DNA from: Tannerella sp.
Lineage (GTDB): Bacteria; Bacteroidota; Bacteroidia; Bacteroidales; Tannerellaceae
Length of the DNA stretch: 44,771 bases
Direction: 5' to 3'
NCBI GenBank assembly: GCA_031271805.1
Contig: JAISUX010000129.1
Coordinates: 1 to 44,771, forward strand
The first letter of the stretch is position 1, and each line of letters opens with the position of its first letter. Both the position numbers and the translations under genes were made by a program. Under the pieces are notes generated by a model. It had not been told where the DNA came from. It ran no database searches and saw only the letters and a list, made by a program, of their open reading frames with translations. This document shows positions 8,572 through 15,377 of this stretch, piece after piece.

Positions 8572-9684
8572 TTATACTTTCAGGAATATTTTTTGTTTAT
8601 ACATATACGTTAGAATAGCAAACAGCGTTGCGAAACTGCCCAACGAAACGAGCGCCGGGAAAAAGTCGCCCGTAAACTGTTGGAAACCATGCAACAAATG
8701 TTCTACATCCATTTTAAAGCTCCACACGGTTTCGAATATCATATATGCAGCTATGGAGTTCATTCCCAATATTTTAAGGCCTTTCACCCACCAACCCTTA
8801 AACCGGTAAATATCCGTCAGCATGAATGAAAGGGCCAACAACAGGTAACACCATCCACTGGCAAGCAGTATCATCGACGGCGACCAAATCGGCTTTATTA
8901 TCGGCATCTGCAGCGACCACAGCAGGCCGCCCACAACCAATGCAACGCCAACGCCGGCCAGCACCTGCAACTTCTTTATCTGGGCTATCACCTTATTTTT
9001 CAGCAATAAACCCGCAAAATAGCCGGAAATAACGGTTGCCCCAAACCCTAAGGAAGAGAGTATCCAGGTATATTGATGTGTTTCGTCCTGAAAATGCCCC
9101 ATCAGCAGTTGGTCGATATATTGTGCTATGTTGATCTCACGATTAGTAAAGTCAATACCCTTGCCCGGCACAGGAATGAAAGACAAACATGCCCAATATA
9201 CCACTACAAGCGAAAAACCGACAATCAACTGTTGTTTCCACTTCTTGATATTCAGCACTATAAGCGAGGTAATCAGATAGCCGAAGGCAATGGAATGTAG
9301 CGTGTTACAATAGATATTAAACGTACTGATATTCAAGTCGAGCAGATTGCCCTGTGCTATCCATCCCAGCACAAACAAAATACAAAAACGCCTGATTATC
9401 TTGCCATAGAGTTGCGCTTTACTATGTCCCTGTCCCAGAAATCCGGAAAAAGAAAACGGCATGGACAGGCCTGACGTAAACAGGAAAAGCGGCATAATAA
9501 TGTCCCAAGCAGTAAATCCAAGCCAATGATGGTCTAACTGGTAAAGCACCGGTTGAAGCGATTCCGAATGGAATGCCCTGAAGAAATTGCGCAGTACGTC
9601 GCCCGCGCCTACTAAAAAAAACATGTCGAAACCCCGCAATACATCAATGGAGTCAAGACGATTAGAATTAATTGATTTCATCAT
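8572..9684 (-). CDS. DUF5009/acyltransferase-type membrane protein (heparan-alpha-glucosaminide acetyltransferase-like)
   Basis: This membrane protein (371 residues from the proposed start) has about ten hydrophobic segments and the N-terminal signature RLDSIDVLRGFDMFFLVG seen in DUF5009 and HGSNAT-related acyltransferases. Such proteins may transfer acyl groups to sugars across the inner membrane. The start at 9684 (or 9681) is preferred over the longer frame from 9747, because that extension overlaps the upstream lipoprotein gene and looks like non-coding translation; the chosen start gives MMKSINSNRLDS. The gene follows the lipoprotein by 22 bases and is probably co-transcribed with it. 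The acyl donor and acceptor are unknown; specificity for glucosamine is not established. Confidence 0.8.
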   Translation of the reverse strand: MMKSINSNRLDSIDVLRGFDMFFLVGAGDVLRNFFRAFHSESLQPVLYQLDHHWLGFTAWDIIMPLFLFTSGLSMPFSFSGFLGQGHSKAQLYGKIIRRFCILFVLGWIAQGNLLDLNISTFNIYCNTLHSIAFGYLITSLIVLNIKKWKQQLIVGFSLVVVYWACLSFIPVPGKGIDFTNREINIAQYIDQLLMGHFQDETHQYTWILSSLGFGATVISGYFAGLLLKNKVIAQIKKLQVLAGVGVALVVGGLLWSLQMPIIKPIWSPSMILLASGWCYLLLALSFMLTDIYRFKGWWVKGLKILGMNSIAAYMIFETVWSFKMDVEHLLHGFQQFTGDFFPALVSLGSFATLFAILTYMYKQKIFLKV

Positions 9685-9706
9685 AATTATTTTTATTTGT
9701 ACATTA

Positions 9707-10594
9707 TTATTCGGGAAAAGAGCCGGACAGTTTGTAAACGCCGCCATCGGACTGGCCGCAATACAATATTATATTTCCGTCGTGAAAATCCATGTCTTCG
9801 GGTTCGCCTTTTACTAAGTGGTGAATATCAATAGTTTGTACGACTTTTTTTGATTTCAGGCTGACGACGATGATGTCACGGTGGGAATAATGCGGACGTT
9901 CGGCAGCGGCTGGATAGTCGTGCAGCCCGACCGGCAAATACAGGTAATCGCCATATATTGATGCGCCTTGCGAAAGATTAGGGAAACTGATTTCAAACTG
10001 TTCTATAATATCATTTTGCTTAAAAACGACATTATCGAGGTCGAGCGCAGGCAGCGGCAGTTTGGTTATCAGATATTTTCGCGTGCCGATGGCGTCAAGT
10101 TCTTCCGAGGCGGTAGCAATGGCATAGAGAAATTTCTGTTTCCTATCAACCACCCAGTCGAAACTCCTGCTTTCCACGCCGTCGGTGCCGAGGCTCAAAG
10201 TCTGTATTAATCGGGAACCGTTGCTGGTAATGCTTTCTACAAAACAACGCCGCTCGCCGTAACATTCCGAAACGTAAAATGCCGGAAATTCCTCGTTGCC
10301 TTCGGGAAAAGCCACTCCGAAAGACGCGCTGTTGCAATGGTTCTCCTTGTCGGCGCTTTCCAAATCAAAATCGGAAACCAACTCCTTGCTTTTCAGGTCG
10401 TAAATACGGCAATGCCCGCCATTGTTCAGCAGAAACAGCGTGTTTCCATAAACCGCCATCCCCTGCGCCGCAGCTTTTTTATAAGGTCCAGGGAACGCAA
10501 ACTTCTCAACAACCATTACATCCCGCCGGACACATGCTACCATCAATAACAAAAACAATAAAGCAGACGCCTTTGATAATCTTCTAATTTTCAT
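9707..10594 (-). CDS. Putative beta-propeller lipoprotein of unknown function
   Basis: The 295-residue product has a lipoprotein signal peptide (lipobox LLMVAC near residue 21). Its body alternates short beta-rich stretches such as GMAVYGNTLFLLNNGGHCRIYDL, ASIYGDYLYLP and MDFHDGNIILYCGQ, which suggests a beta-propeller, but no named family was recognised. It is the first gene of a two-gene unit with the DUF5009 membrane protein and has a promoter at 10650-10681. A surface or periplasmic binding role is possible but not shown. Confidence 0.75.
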   Translation of the reverse strand: MKIRRLSKASALLFLLLMVACVRRDVMVVEKFAFPGPYKKAAAQGMAVYGNTLFLLNNGGHCRIYDLKSKELVSDFDLESADKENHCNSASFGVAFPEGNEEFPAFYVSECYGERRCFVESITSNGSRLIQTLSLGTDGVESRSFDWVVDRKQKFLYAIATASEELDAIGTRKYLITKLPLPALDLDNVVFKQNDIIEQFEISFPNLSQGASIYGDYLYLPVGLHDYPAAAERPHYSHRDIIVVSLKSKKVVQTIDIHHLVKGEPEDMDFHDGNIILYCGQSDGGVYKLSGSFPE

Positions 10595-10649
10595 AGTTTT
10601 ATATTCTATTTAATAATTGTTTGAAAACAATAAAGCACTCATGAGACGA

Positions 10650-10681
10650 CAAAAATATGAAAAATTTTGTCTCATTGCAAA
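10650..10681 (-). promoter_or_regulatory. Promoter of the lipoprotein-DUF5009 unit, overlapped by an inverted repeat
   Basis: The minus strand has TATTTTTG (plus CAAAAATA, 10650-10657) and TTTG (plus CAAA, 10678-10681) with 20 bases between. An inverted repeat TGAGAC/GTCTCA (10642-10647 and 10668-10673), with AAAA/TTTT inside it, straddles the -7 box and could be an operator; this is inference. Confidence 0.6.
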
Positions 10682-10744
10682 TGAAGAAGGAAAAAATTTA
10701 TATGTTAATTTTATTTTTAACACGAGATTCTTATCATATCTCAA

Positions 10745-10774
10745 TTTCCACGTTGTAAAACCGCCGTACCTTTG
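10745..10774 (+). promoter_or_regulatory. Promoter of small RNA 1
   Basis: TACCTTTG at 10767-10774 is a full -7 match, with a TTTC element at 10745-10748 18 bases upstream. About 50 bases around it are nearly identical to the promoter of small RNA 2 at 11118-11147, including the shared run ACCGCCGTACCTTTGCACCC. Confidence 0.8.
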
Positions 10775-10780
10775 CACCCA

Positions 10781-10937
10781 TAATCAGAGATGATTGCATA
10801 TTCATAGACAAGTGACTCCTGTCGCCATTAAAATGAACTGTAGGTTAGTAGTTGCCAATAATCCCGACAACACTCCTTCATATATGAAAGGTGACGAAAG
10901 GCCGACAGAACACAGTGCGGCGACAGGAGTTTTTTTC
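10781..10937 (+). ncRNA. Structured small RNA 1 (possible 6S-like RNA)
   Basis: The predicted transcript (about 157 nt, start inferred from the -7 box) has no plausible ORF. It opens with a small hairpin AATCA-GAGA-TGATT (10782-10795). A perfect 12-bp closing stem pairs ACTCCTGTCGCC (10815-10826) with GGCGACAGGAGT (10919-10930), which runs straight into seven T, so the closing stem also looks like the terminator. The enclosed part holds ATAATCCCGAC and ACTCCTTCATA, repeated in small RNA 2. A long irregular rod closed by its own ends is the general plan of 6S RNA, including the 6S-Flavo group of Bacteroidota; membership is inference and was not tested against a covariance model. Confidence 0.7.
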
Positions 10938-10991
10938 GCATAACCTAAGGTAACTATGCTATTTTTAGAATCTATTCAAGTTTTTTTTAGT

Positions 10992-11026
10992 AAAGCCGTA
11001 GTTAATTCTATGGCTTTCTTTTTTTC
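10992..11026 (+). terminator. Rho-independent terminator after small RNA 1
   Basis: A 10-bp stem AAAGCCGTAG/CTATGGCTTT (10992-11017, one G-U pair, loop TTAATT) is followed by C and seven T. It is a second stop signal about 60 bases after the end of small RNA 1, with only a small GCATA/TATGC hairpin (10938-10959) in between. It may catch readthrough or end a separate short transcript. Confidence 0.75.
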
Positions 11027-11117
11027 TTAAGTGTCAAAGTAAATTGAAATTAACATGTAAATAATTCTAACTATACGTTAAATTTCATATTAACAAAACG
11101 TTCTTAACATAGCTCAA

Positions 11118-11147
11118 TTTACATGTCGCAAAACCGCCGTACCTTTG
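11118..11147 (+). promoter_or_regulatory. Promoter of small RNA 2
   Basis: TACCTTTG at 11140-11147 with TTTA at 11118-11121, spacing 18, exactly as in the small RNA 1 promoter. The surrounding sequence is a near copy of 10738-10780. Confidence 0.8.
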
Positions 11148-11153
11148 CACCCG

Positions 11154-11359
11154 TAATCAAGAGAGATTACATATTTTCACGTGGTGTATATAAAATGAAT
11201 AAGCGAATAATAACCCGTGGATAGTGAATTGTTTAGCATTTGTTCTCGCCGTCTTTGAGAAAAAAATCCGGGGTAATCGTTACCGATATAATCCCGACAC
11301 TCCTTCATACGAACGGTGACGGTACCCATCGCGGATCGAAAAGCGGCGAGAACTTTTTT
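11154..11359 (+). ncRNA. Structured small RNA 2, paralogue of small RNA 1
   Basis: The predicted transcript is about 205 nt. It begins with the hairpin GTAATC-AAGAGA-GATTAC (11153-11170), the counterpart of the 5' hairpin in RNA 1 with different pairs but the same fold. A 10-bp closing stem GTTCTCGCCG (11242-11251) / CGGCGAGAAC (11344-11353) leads into six T. The closing stems of the two RNAs differ in sequence but are both perfect, which supports selection for structure. The enclosed part repeats ATAATCCCGACACTCCTTCATA-like sequence (11288-11310). No convincing ORF is present. Function is unknown; a 6S-like role is the leading guess. Confidence 0.7.
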
Positions 11360-11401
11360 AAAAGAATGTTCATAAGAAATAAATATATTATTTAGCTCTA
11401 A

Positions 11402-11461
11402 GTGACTGATACTATTTATGTTAAGATCACACATTCAGTCACATCTGTGATTTTTTTTTTT
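11402..11461 (+). other. Pair of mutually exclusive hairpins resembling an attenuator
   Basis: GTGACTGA (11402-11409) can pair with TCAGTCAC (11435-11442). Alternatively AAGATCACA (11423-11431) can pair with TGTGATTTT (11446-11454), forming a terminator followed by a run of T to 11461. The ATCACA arm lies inside the loop of the first stem and its partner lies outside, so the two cannot form together as simple hairpins. No promoter was found just upstream and no plus-strand gene follows, so it may belong to an extended small RNA 2 transcript. Confidence 0.5.
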
Positions 11462-11463
11462 GA

Positions 11464-11503
11464 TAGAGCCATCGCATAATATGTCGGTGGCTCTATTTTT
11501 TTT
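11464..11503 (+). terminator. Strong plus-strand terminator
   Basis: TAGAGCCATCG (11464-11474) pairs over 11 bases with CGGTGGCTCTA (11485-11495), with one G-U pair and a 10-base loop, followed by eight T (11496-11503). It abuts the stop codon of the minus-strand gene at 11504. On the minus strand no T run follows the stem, so it ends plus-strand transcription only. Confidence 0.85.
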
Positions 11504-12487
11504 CTACATATCCGAATGAATCAATACCCTGCTAACTTTCTGATTTGAAAATGTCCATGAACCTCCGAACAGCATATAATATGTCCACGACGACTTGTAT
11601 AACGACAAGTTACTATTCTCATAATCAATATCTTGTATAAATTTCAGCTCAAAGCCTTTATATACCCTGACCCCGACCGCGAACTGGGAAAGGATATAGG
11701 GATGTACCTTTGCGAACTCCGGGTAGCGGTCGCAAATGACTTCGCTGTATGGCGACTTAAGGCTCTGTTGAAATGATGTGTTGAGATTAAAAGTTACAAT
11801 GTCGCTGATGCGGTAGTTGAGATTCAAAAGCAGCATCGGGCGCCATTCCGAATGGTTCTGGTACATGTTGTCCGTCATCTTTATATGGCTGTTAACGAAC
11901 AGGATACGTTCACGTCTATCCTCCGGGAGCGCATCTATCTCTACGTTATTATTGACTTCCCAAGATGACCAGTCGCGCACAACCCCTACCCCAATGTTCA
12001 TCTTGAATTTCGGCTTGACAAAACTCCATGGGTGTACAAGCGCGCCGACCTGCCACCGCCAATGTAGCCCCCTGTCGTCGTTGTTCTGAAAAATAAACAA
12101 CGGTTCAATGTAAATCTTTCTCACCTTGGTCGAAAACATGCTCAAAGGCCTGTATTTATAAAGTCCCGAAGACAGCATCACGTAATGTTTGCTGTTAAAC
12201 TCCCCCTTACTCGTCCGCTCAAGTATCTGCCGGAAACTCAATTCAACGTCGGTATGCCGGAACAAATAACTCAAACGAGCCGAGTTGACGAACTTGAAAG
12301 CCACATACTTATAATTTTCATTGTCGGAAATCGAAAAGAGCATATTGATATTAGCATATATAGAGTTAACTCTCAGTGTGTCAAGCCTATATGATTTGTC
12401 GGCGATAGCGTCGATCTGCCCGACGGCATGCAAAGCGAAGGCGGTAATCATAAGAAAAACAGCTAATATCCTGACTATCATTTTCAT
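11504..12487 (-). CDS. Predicted outer-membrane beta-barrel protein of unknown family
   Basis: From the ATG at 12487 the product has 327 residues and a clear signal peptide (MKMIVRILAVFLMITAFA ... VGQ). A longer frame from 12586 overlaps the upstream gene and puts non-signal sequence first, so it was rejected. The mature part has alternating aromatic and polar segments such as WRPMLLLNLNYRISDIVTFNLN and SWTYYMLFGGSWTF, typical of outer-membrane strands, and no catalytic motif. No named family was recognised. It lies 44 bases downstream of the cyclophilin chimera and could share its promoter. Confidence 0.7.
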   Translation of the reverse strand: MKMIVRILAVFLMITAFALHAVGQIDAIADKSYRLDTLRVNSIYANINMLFSISDNENYKYVAFKFVNSARLSYLFRHTDVELSFRQILERTSKGEFNSKHYVMLSSGLYKYRPLSMFSTKVRKIYIEPLFIFQNNDDRGLHWRWQVGALVHPWSFVKPKFKMNIGVGVVRDWSSWEVNNNVEIDALPEDRRERILFVNSHIKMTDNMYQNHSEWRPMLLLNLNYRISDIVTFNLNTSFQQSLKSPYSEVICDRYPEFAKVHPYILSQFAVGVRVYKGFELKFIQDIDYENSNLSLYKSSWTYYMLFGGSWTFSNQKVSRVLIHSDM

Positions 12488-12531
12488 ATTTAGATAATTT
12501 TTTTCGCAGTCAAACAAATCAACCGCTCTTA

Positions 12532-13482
12532 TTATTCCCCATACCAAAAGATTGTCGAAGCATAATCTACAAAACCTTCTTCCCAACTCATCATTTCAAA
12601 ATAAAAACGCATCACCCCTATCCTATCCTGAGTCGTTAGCCAGATCCTTGTAATAACGCCCGGCCCGTCAGCTTCAAAAAGCACTTTTTCGGTTCTTCCG
12701 TCTATTGTATCGGTTCTGTAATAACCGCTACCGTCGTTGTTGGCATACCAATCGCTATTACCCGGACTTAGCGAACGGCGGTCGTAACTGCTCTGTTGAA
12801 GGCATTTATATTCGGGGAAATAAGTGTTTGCCTCGCACGATACCATCTCTTCCAACAACGTTTCAAGTGTAACATCATATTGTTTCATGCTTTTCCGTCG
12901 TATTGCGCTAATAGGTAGCGGATTAACGAGATATTGTGCCGTGTCCGGCAGTTGTTGTATTTTGCGCACTATGTCCATGCCGCCGACTACTCGCCCAAAG
13001 GCGGCAAAGCCTTGACCGTCAGGGTTTCGCTGACCGCCAAAATCCAATTCCGGTTGGTCTCCGATACAGATAAAAAACTCCGAACTCGCCGTGCCCGGTT
13101 CCGACCGCGCCATAGAAATCGTCCCGTCCAAATGCTTCAGGCCTGTCTGCGCCGTCGTTTCGTGGGGGATAGGCGCCGCAACTTCGCGATCGTCAAGTCC
13201 TCCCTGAATAACCTCTATCTTGACCTTGTTGCGAGGCTGGTTATCCTGTCGTACAACACGATAGAATGCCGCCCCACCCTTGTCGTAAACCCCTTCATCG
13301 GTCAATTTCAAGAAGTTAGCGGACGTAACCGGCGCCTTGTCGGTATAAATCTCGACCGTGATATTACCCATAGGCGTCTCAATCACAACCTGCGGAACCT
13401 TCTCTGACCTGCATCCGAACATTATCGCAGCCAGCGCAACAATGCTAATAATCGGAATGTGCTTTAATGATGTCGTTGTCAT
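12532..13482 (-). CDS. Cyclophilin-type peptidyl-prolyl isomerase lipoprotein fused to a shortened DUF2961 protein
   Basis: The 316-residue product begins with a lipoprotein signal (lipobox IMFGC). Residues about 30-195 are a cyclophilin domain: ETPMGNITVEIY, FYRVV, VIQGG, SSEFFICIGDQPELD and FGRVVGGMDIV. It would speed proline isomerisation during folding in the envelope. From Met199 the sequence changes family: TLETLLEEMVSCE, SSYDRRS and ADGPGVITRIWLT match the start of mature DUF2961 proteins, which are glycan-associated. After VMRFYF it jumps at about residue 295 to EMMSWEEGFVDYAS, typical of the C-terminus of that family, so the central part of the domain is missing. The result looks like two deletions fusing two genes in frame. 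The cyclophilin part seems intact; the DUF2961 part is probably non-functional. Confidence 0.8.
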   Translation of the reverse strand: MTTTSLKHIPIISIVALAAIMFGCRSEKVPQVVIETPMGNITVEIYTDKAPVTSANFLKLTDEGVYDKGGAAFYRVVRQDNQPRNKVKIEVIQGGLDDREVAAPIPHETTAQTGLKHLDGTISMARSEPGTASSEFFICIGDQPELDFGGQRNPDGQGFAAFGRVVGGMDIVRKIQQLPDTAQYLVNPLPISAIRRKSMKQYDVTLETLLEEMVSCEANTYFPEYKCLQQSSYDRRSLSPGNSDWYANNDGSGYYRTDTIDGRTEKVLFEADGPGVITRIWLTTQDRIGVMRFYFEMMSWEEGFVDYASTIFWYGE

Positions 13483-13514
13483 ATTTTTTATTTTTTATGT
13501 GTTCATATTGCACA

Positions 13515-13522
13515 CAAAAATA
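13515..13522 (-). promoter_or_regulatory. -7 box for the cyclophilin chimera
   Basis: The minus strand reads TATTTTTG here, 32 bases upstream of the ATG at 13482. It lies back to back with the plus-strand promoter of the DUF6377 regulator, whose -33 box starts 10 bases away. Confidence 0.55.
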
Positions 13523-13531
13523 CGACATTCA

Positions 13532-13562
13532 TTTGATATCGGCAAATTTTTTTATATATTTG
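13532..13562 (+). promoter_or_regulatory. Promoter of the DUF6377-type regulator
   Basis: TTTG (13532-13535) and TATATTTG (13555-13562) are spaced by 19 bases, a complete consensus promoter in the intergenic space shared with the divergent cyclophilin gene. Confidence 0.75.
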
Positions 13563-13587
13563 CACCGTATATAGTTATAATACTATT

Positions 13588-13592
13588 GGAGG
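13588..13592 (+). promoter_or_regulatory. Shine-Dalgarno-like GGAGG site
   Basis: GGAGG lies 7 bases upstream of the ATG at 13600. Nearly every other gene here has an A/T-rich leader without such a site. It supports the start at 13600 over the nearby ATG at 13606. Confidence 0.6.
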
Positions 13593-13599
13593 ATTTGCT

Positions 13600-15222
13600 A
13601 TGGCAATGAATATTAATAAATTGATTGTGAGCTACTTGTTTTCTCTTTGTTTCACCGCAACACTTGCTTCGGTGAATGATTCGTTATTGTGGCATCTTTA
13701 CAAACACATTGATAATAAGGAGTTATACATTCAACGGAAGGAGGAAAAAATCGGAAAACTTAAGGGATTGTTAAGCGTCGAGGGATTATCCGATTTGCAT
13801 GTTTATGACATCAACAAACGGCTGTTTGAAGAATACAAGAAGTACAGGACGGATTCGGCGCTGTTGTATGTCAATAAAAATATGGAGATAGCCAAAAGAG
13901 CTGATAATAAAAGACTTGAATATGAAAATATGTTTCATCTGACTTACATGTACTGTTCGCTTGGGATGTACATTGAAGCGCGAAACATCCTTGACGGCAT
14001 TGATAAGGACAAATTACCGCCGGAACTGTTGCCCGATTATTTCGAGACTTACGGTTCATTTTGCAGCCGTTACGGGCAGAGTAACGGCAATACCGCGTAT
14101 TACATCGAAAGCGAAAGGTATAGGGATTCACTGCTTTCGGTGCTTGATACCACGTCTTTCCGCTATAAAGTCGCTTATGCGGCCAAGCTGCTTTACGGCA
14201 ACCAACCTGTCGAGGACAGGCTTTTGTCATTGCTTGACGGAAGCGATGAAGAACGTGGCACAATCGCCTATTTCCTCGGATATTACTATCAAAAGATGGG
14301 CGATAACGAGCTTGCCGAGAAATATTTTATCATATCGACAATCACAGACATTGAAAAATGTATCAAGGACAATGCGTCTATCCGTGCGCTGGCGCTCATA
14401 TACTATGAGAAAGGCGATATCGACAAGGCTTATAAATTGATGCAATCGGCTATCGACGACGCCGTTTCGGGCAATGTGCGCTACCGGACTGTCGAGATTT
14501 CGGAGTCCTACCCGATAATCAACGCCGCCTACCAGTCCAAAGAAAACAAGTCGAAAACAAACCTCCAGATTTTGCTTACGGTCATCAGCATTATGTCGCT
14601 TTTCCTGATTGCCGGGCTGTTGTATATTTACAGACAAATGAAACGGCTGTCGGGTATCAGGAAAGAACTGTACCACACCAACAAGGCGCTGAGCCGCCTG
14701 AATGACGAACTAACGACTACCAACAGTGTGCTCAAAGAATCCAATTACATTAAGGAGGAATATATTGCGCACTTTTTTGACCTCTGCTCGGCATATATCG
14801 ACAAGTTTGAAAAATACCGCAAAACTCTGAATAAGTATGTCTCCAACAATCAGATCAACGAGGTAGTCAAAACATTGCGTTCCACATCCTTTGTCGAAAG
14901 CGAACTGGAGGAACTGTACAAGAGATTCGATATTATTTTCCTGAACCTTTATCCTACTTTTGTCGAAGATTTTAACGCTTTGCGCGTGAAAGAAGAAAGG
15001 ACGATAATCAAACGCGGAGAACTGATGAACACCGAATTACGCATATTCGCCCTGATAAGGCTCGGCATCAACGACAGTGTCAAAATTGCCGGATTCCTGC
15101 ACTACTCAATCAGCACGATATACAACTACCGTGTAAAAGCGCGCAACAGCGCTTTAGTTCCGCGCGATAAATTTGAAGAAGAAGTGATGAAAATAGGTAG
15201 CATAATAGACAAAAACACATGA
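13600..15222 (+). CDS. Membrane-bound TPR/DUF6377-type transcriptional regulator of the Sus locus
   Basis: The 540-residue protein has a signal-like N-terminus (residues 6-24), a helical TPR-like region (about 90-300; for example YYQKMGDNELAEKYF and YYEKGDIDKAYKLM), one membrane helix at about 320-343 and a charged coiled region. The C-terminal segment includes MNTELRIFALIRLGINDSVKIAGFLHYS and STIYNYRVKARN, a helix-turn-helix resembling the LuxR type. It would sense a periplasmic signal and act on DNA from the membrane. Such proteins in Bacteroidales commonly neighbour SusC/SusD operons; here the SusC gene begins 155 bases downstream in the same direction. Control of this locus is inferred from position. 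The DUF6377 name is from recall of family layout. Confidence 0.8.
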   Translation: MAMNINKLIVSYLFSLCFTATLASVNDSLLWHLYKHIDNKELYIQRKEEKIGKLKGLLSVEGLSDLHVYDINKRLFEEYKKYRTDSALLYVNKNMEIAKRADNKRLEYENMFHLTYMYCSLGMYIEARNILDGIDKDKLPPELLPDYFETYGSFCSRYGQSNGNTAYYIESERYRDSLLSVLDTTSFRYKVAYAAKLLYGNQPVEDRLLSLLDGSDEERGTIAYFLGYYYQKMGDNELAEKYFIISTITDIEKCIKDNASIRALALIYYEKGDIDKAYKLMQSAIDDAVSGNVRYRTVEISESYPIINAAYQSKENKSKTNLQILLTVISIMSLFLIAGLLYIYRQMKRLSGIRKELYHTNKALSRLNDELTTTNSVLKESNYIKEEYIAHFFDLCSAYIDKFEKYRKTLNKYVSNNQINEVVKTLRSTSFVESELEELYKRFDIIFLNLYPTFVEDFNALRVKEERTIIKRGELMNTELRIFALIRLGINDSVKIAGFLHYSISTIYNYRVKARNSALVPRDKFEEEVMKIGSIIDKNT

Positions 15223-15314
15223 CAGGCCGGTTCTATTTGAACTACTTTTTTCAACAACTAAATATCTCATTATCAATTATATAAATAAATTATTCACTAC
15301 TTTTTTATTTGAGA

Positions 15315-15346
15315 TTTGAAACCTGTCGTAAGAAGTATTATATTTG
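15315..15346 (+). promoter_or_regulatory. Promoter of the SusC/SusD operon
   Basis: TTTG (15315-15318) and TATATTTG (15339-15346) with 20 bases between, 31 bases upstream of the SusC start. It separates the operon from the regulator gene. Confidence 0.7.
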
Positions 15347-15377
15347 ATGAGTTTTTTATTTATTAAATTTAATTCGT

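Noticed and set aside
8569-8572. tmRNA gene near smpB
   Set aside because: No tag-peptide coding sequence or tRNA-like end was found around smpB on either strand; the gene is followed directly by a convergent CDS.
10738-11160. Two near-identical 50-base blocks as ends of an insertion sequence or integron-type repeat
   Set aside because: The copies are direct and centred on promoters; no transposase or integrase lies between or near them, and the related RNA structure downstream explains the duplication better.
11177-11434. 85-codon minus-strand ORF inside the small RNA 2 region
   Set aside because: It lies across conserved RNA stems on the other strand, has no protein-like motif, and the paralogous region around RNA 1 has no counterpart ORF.
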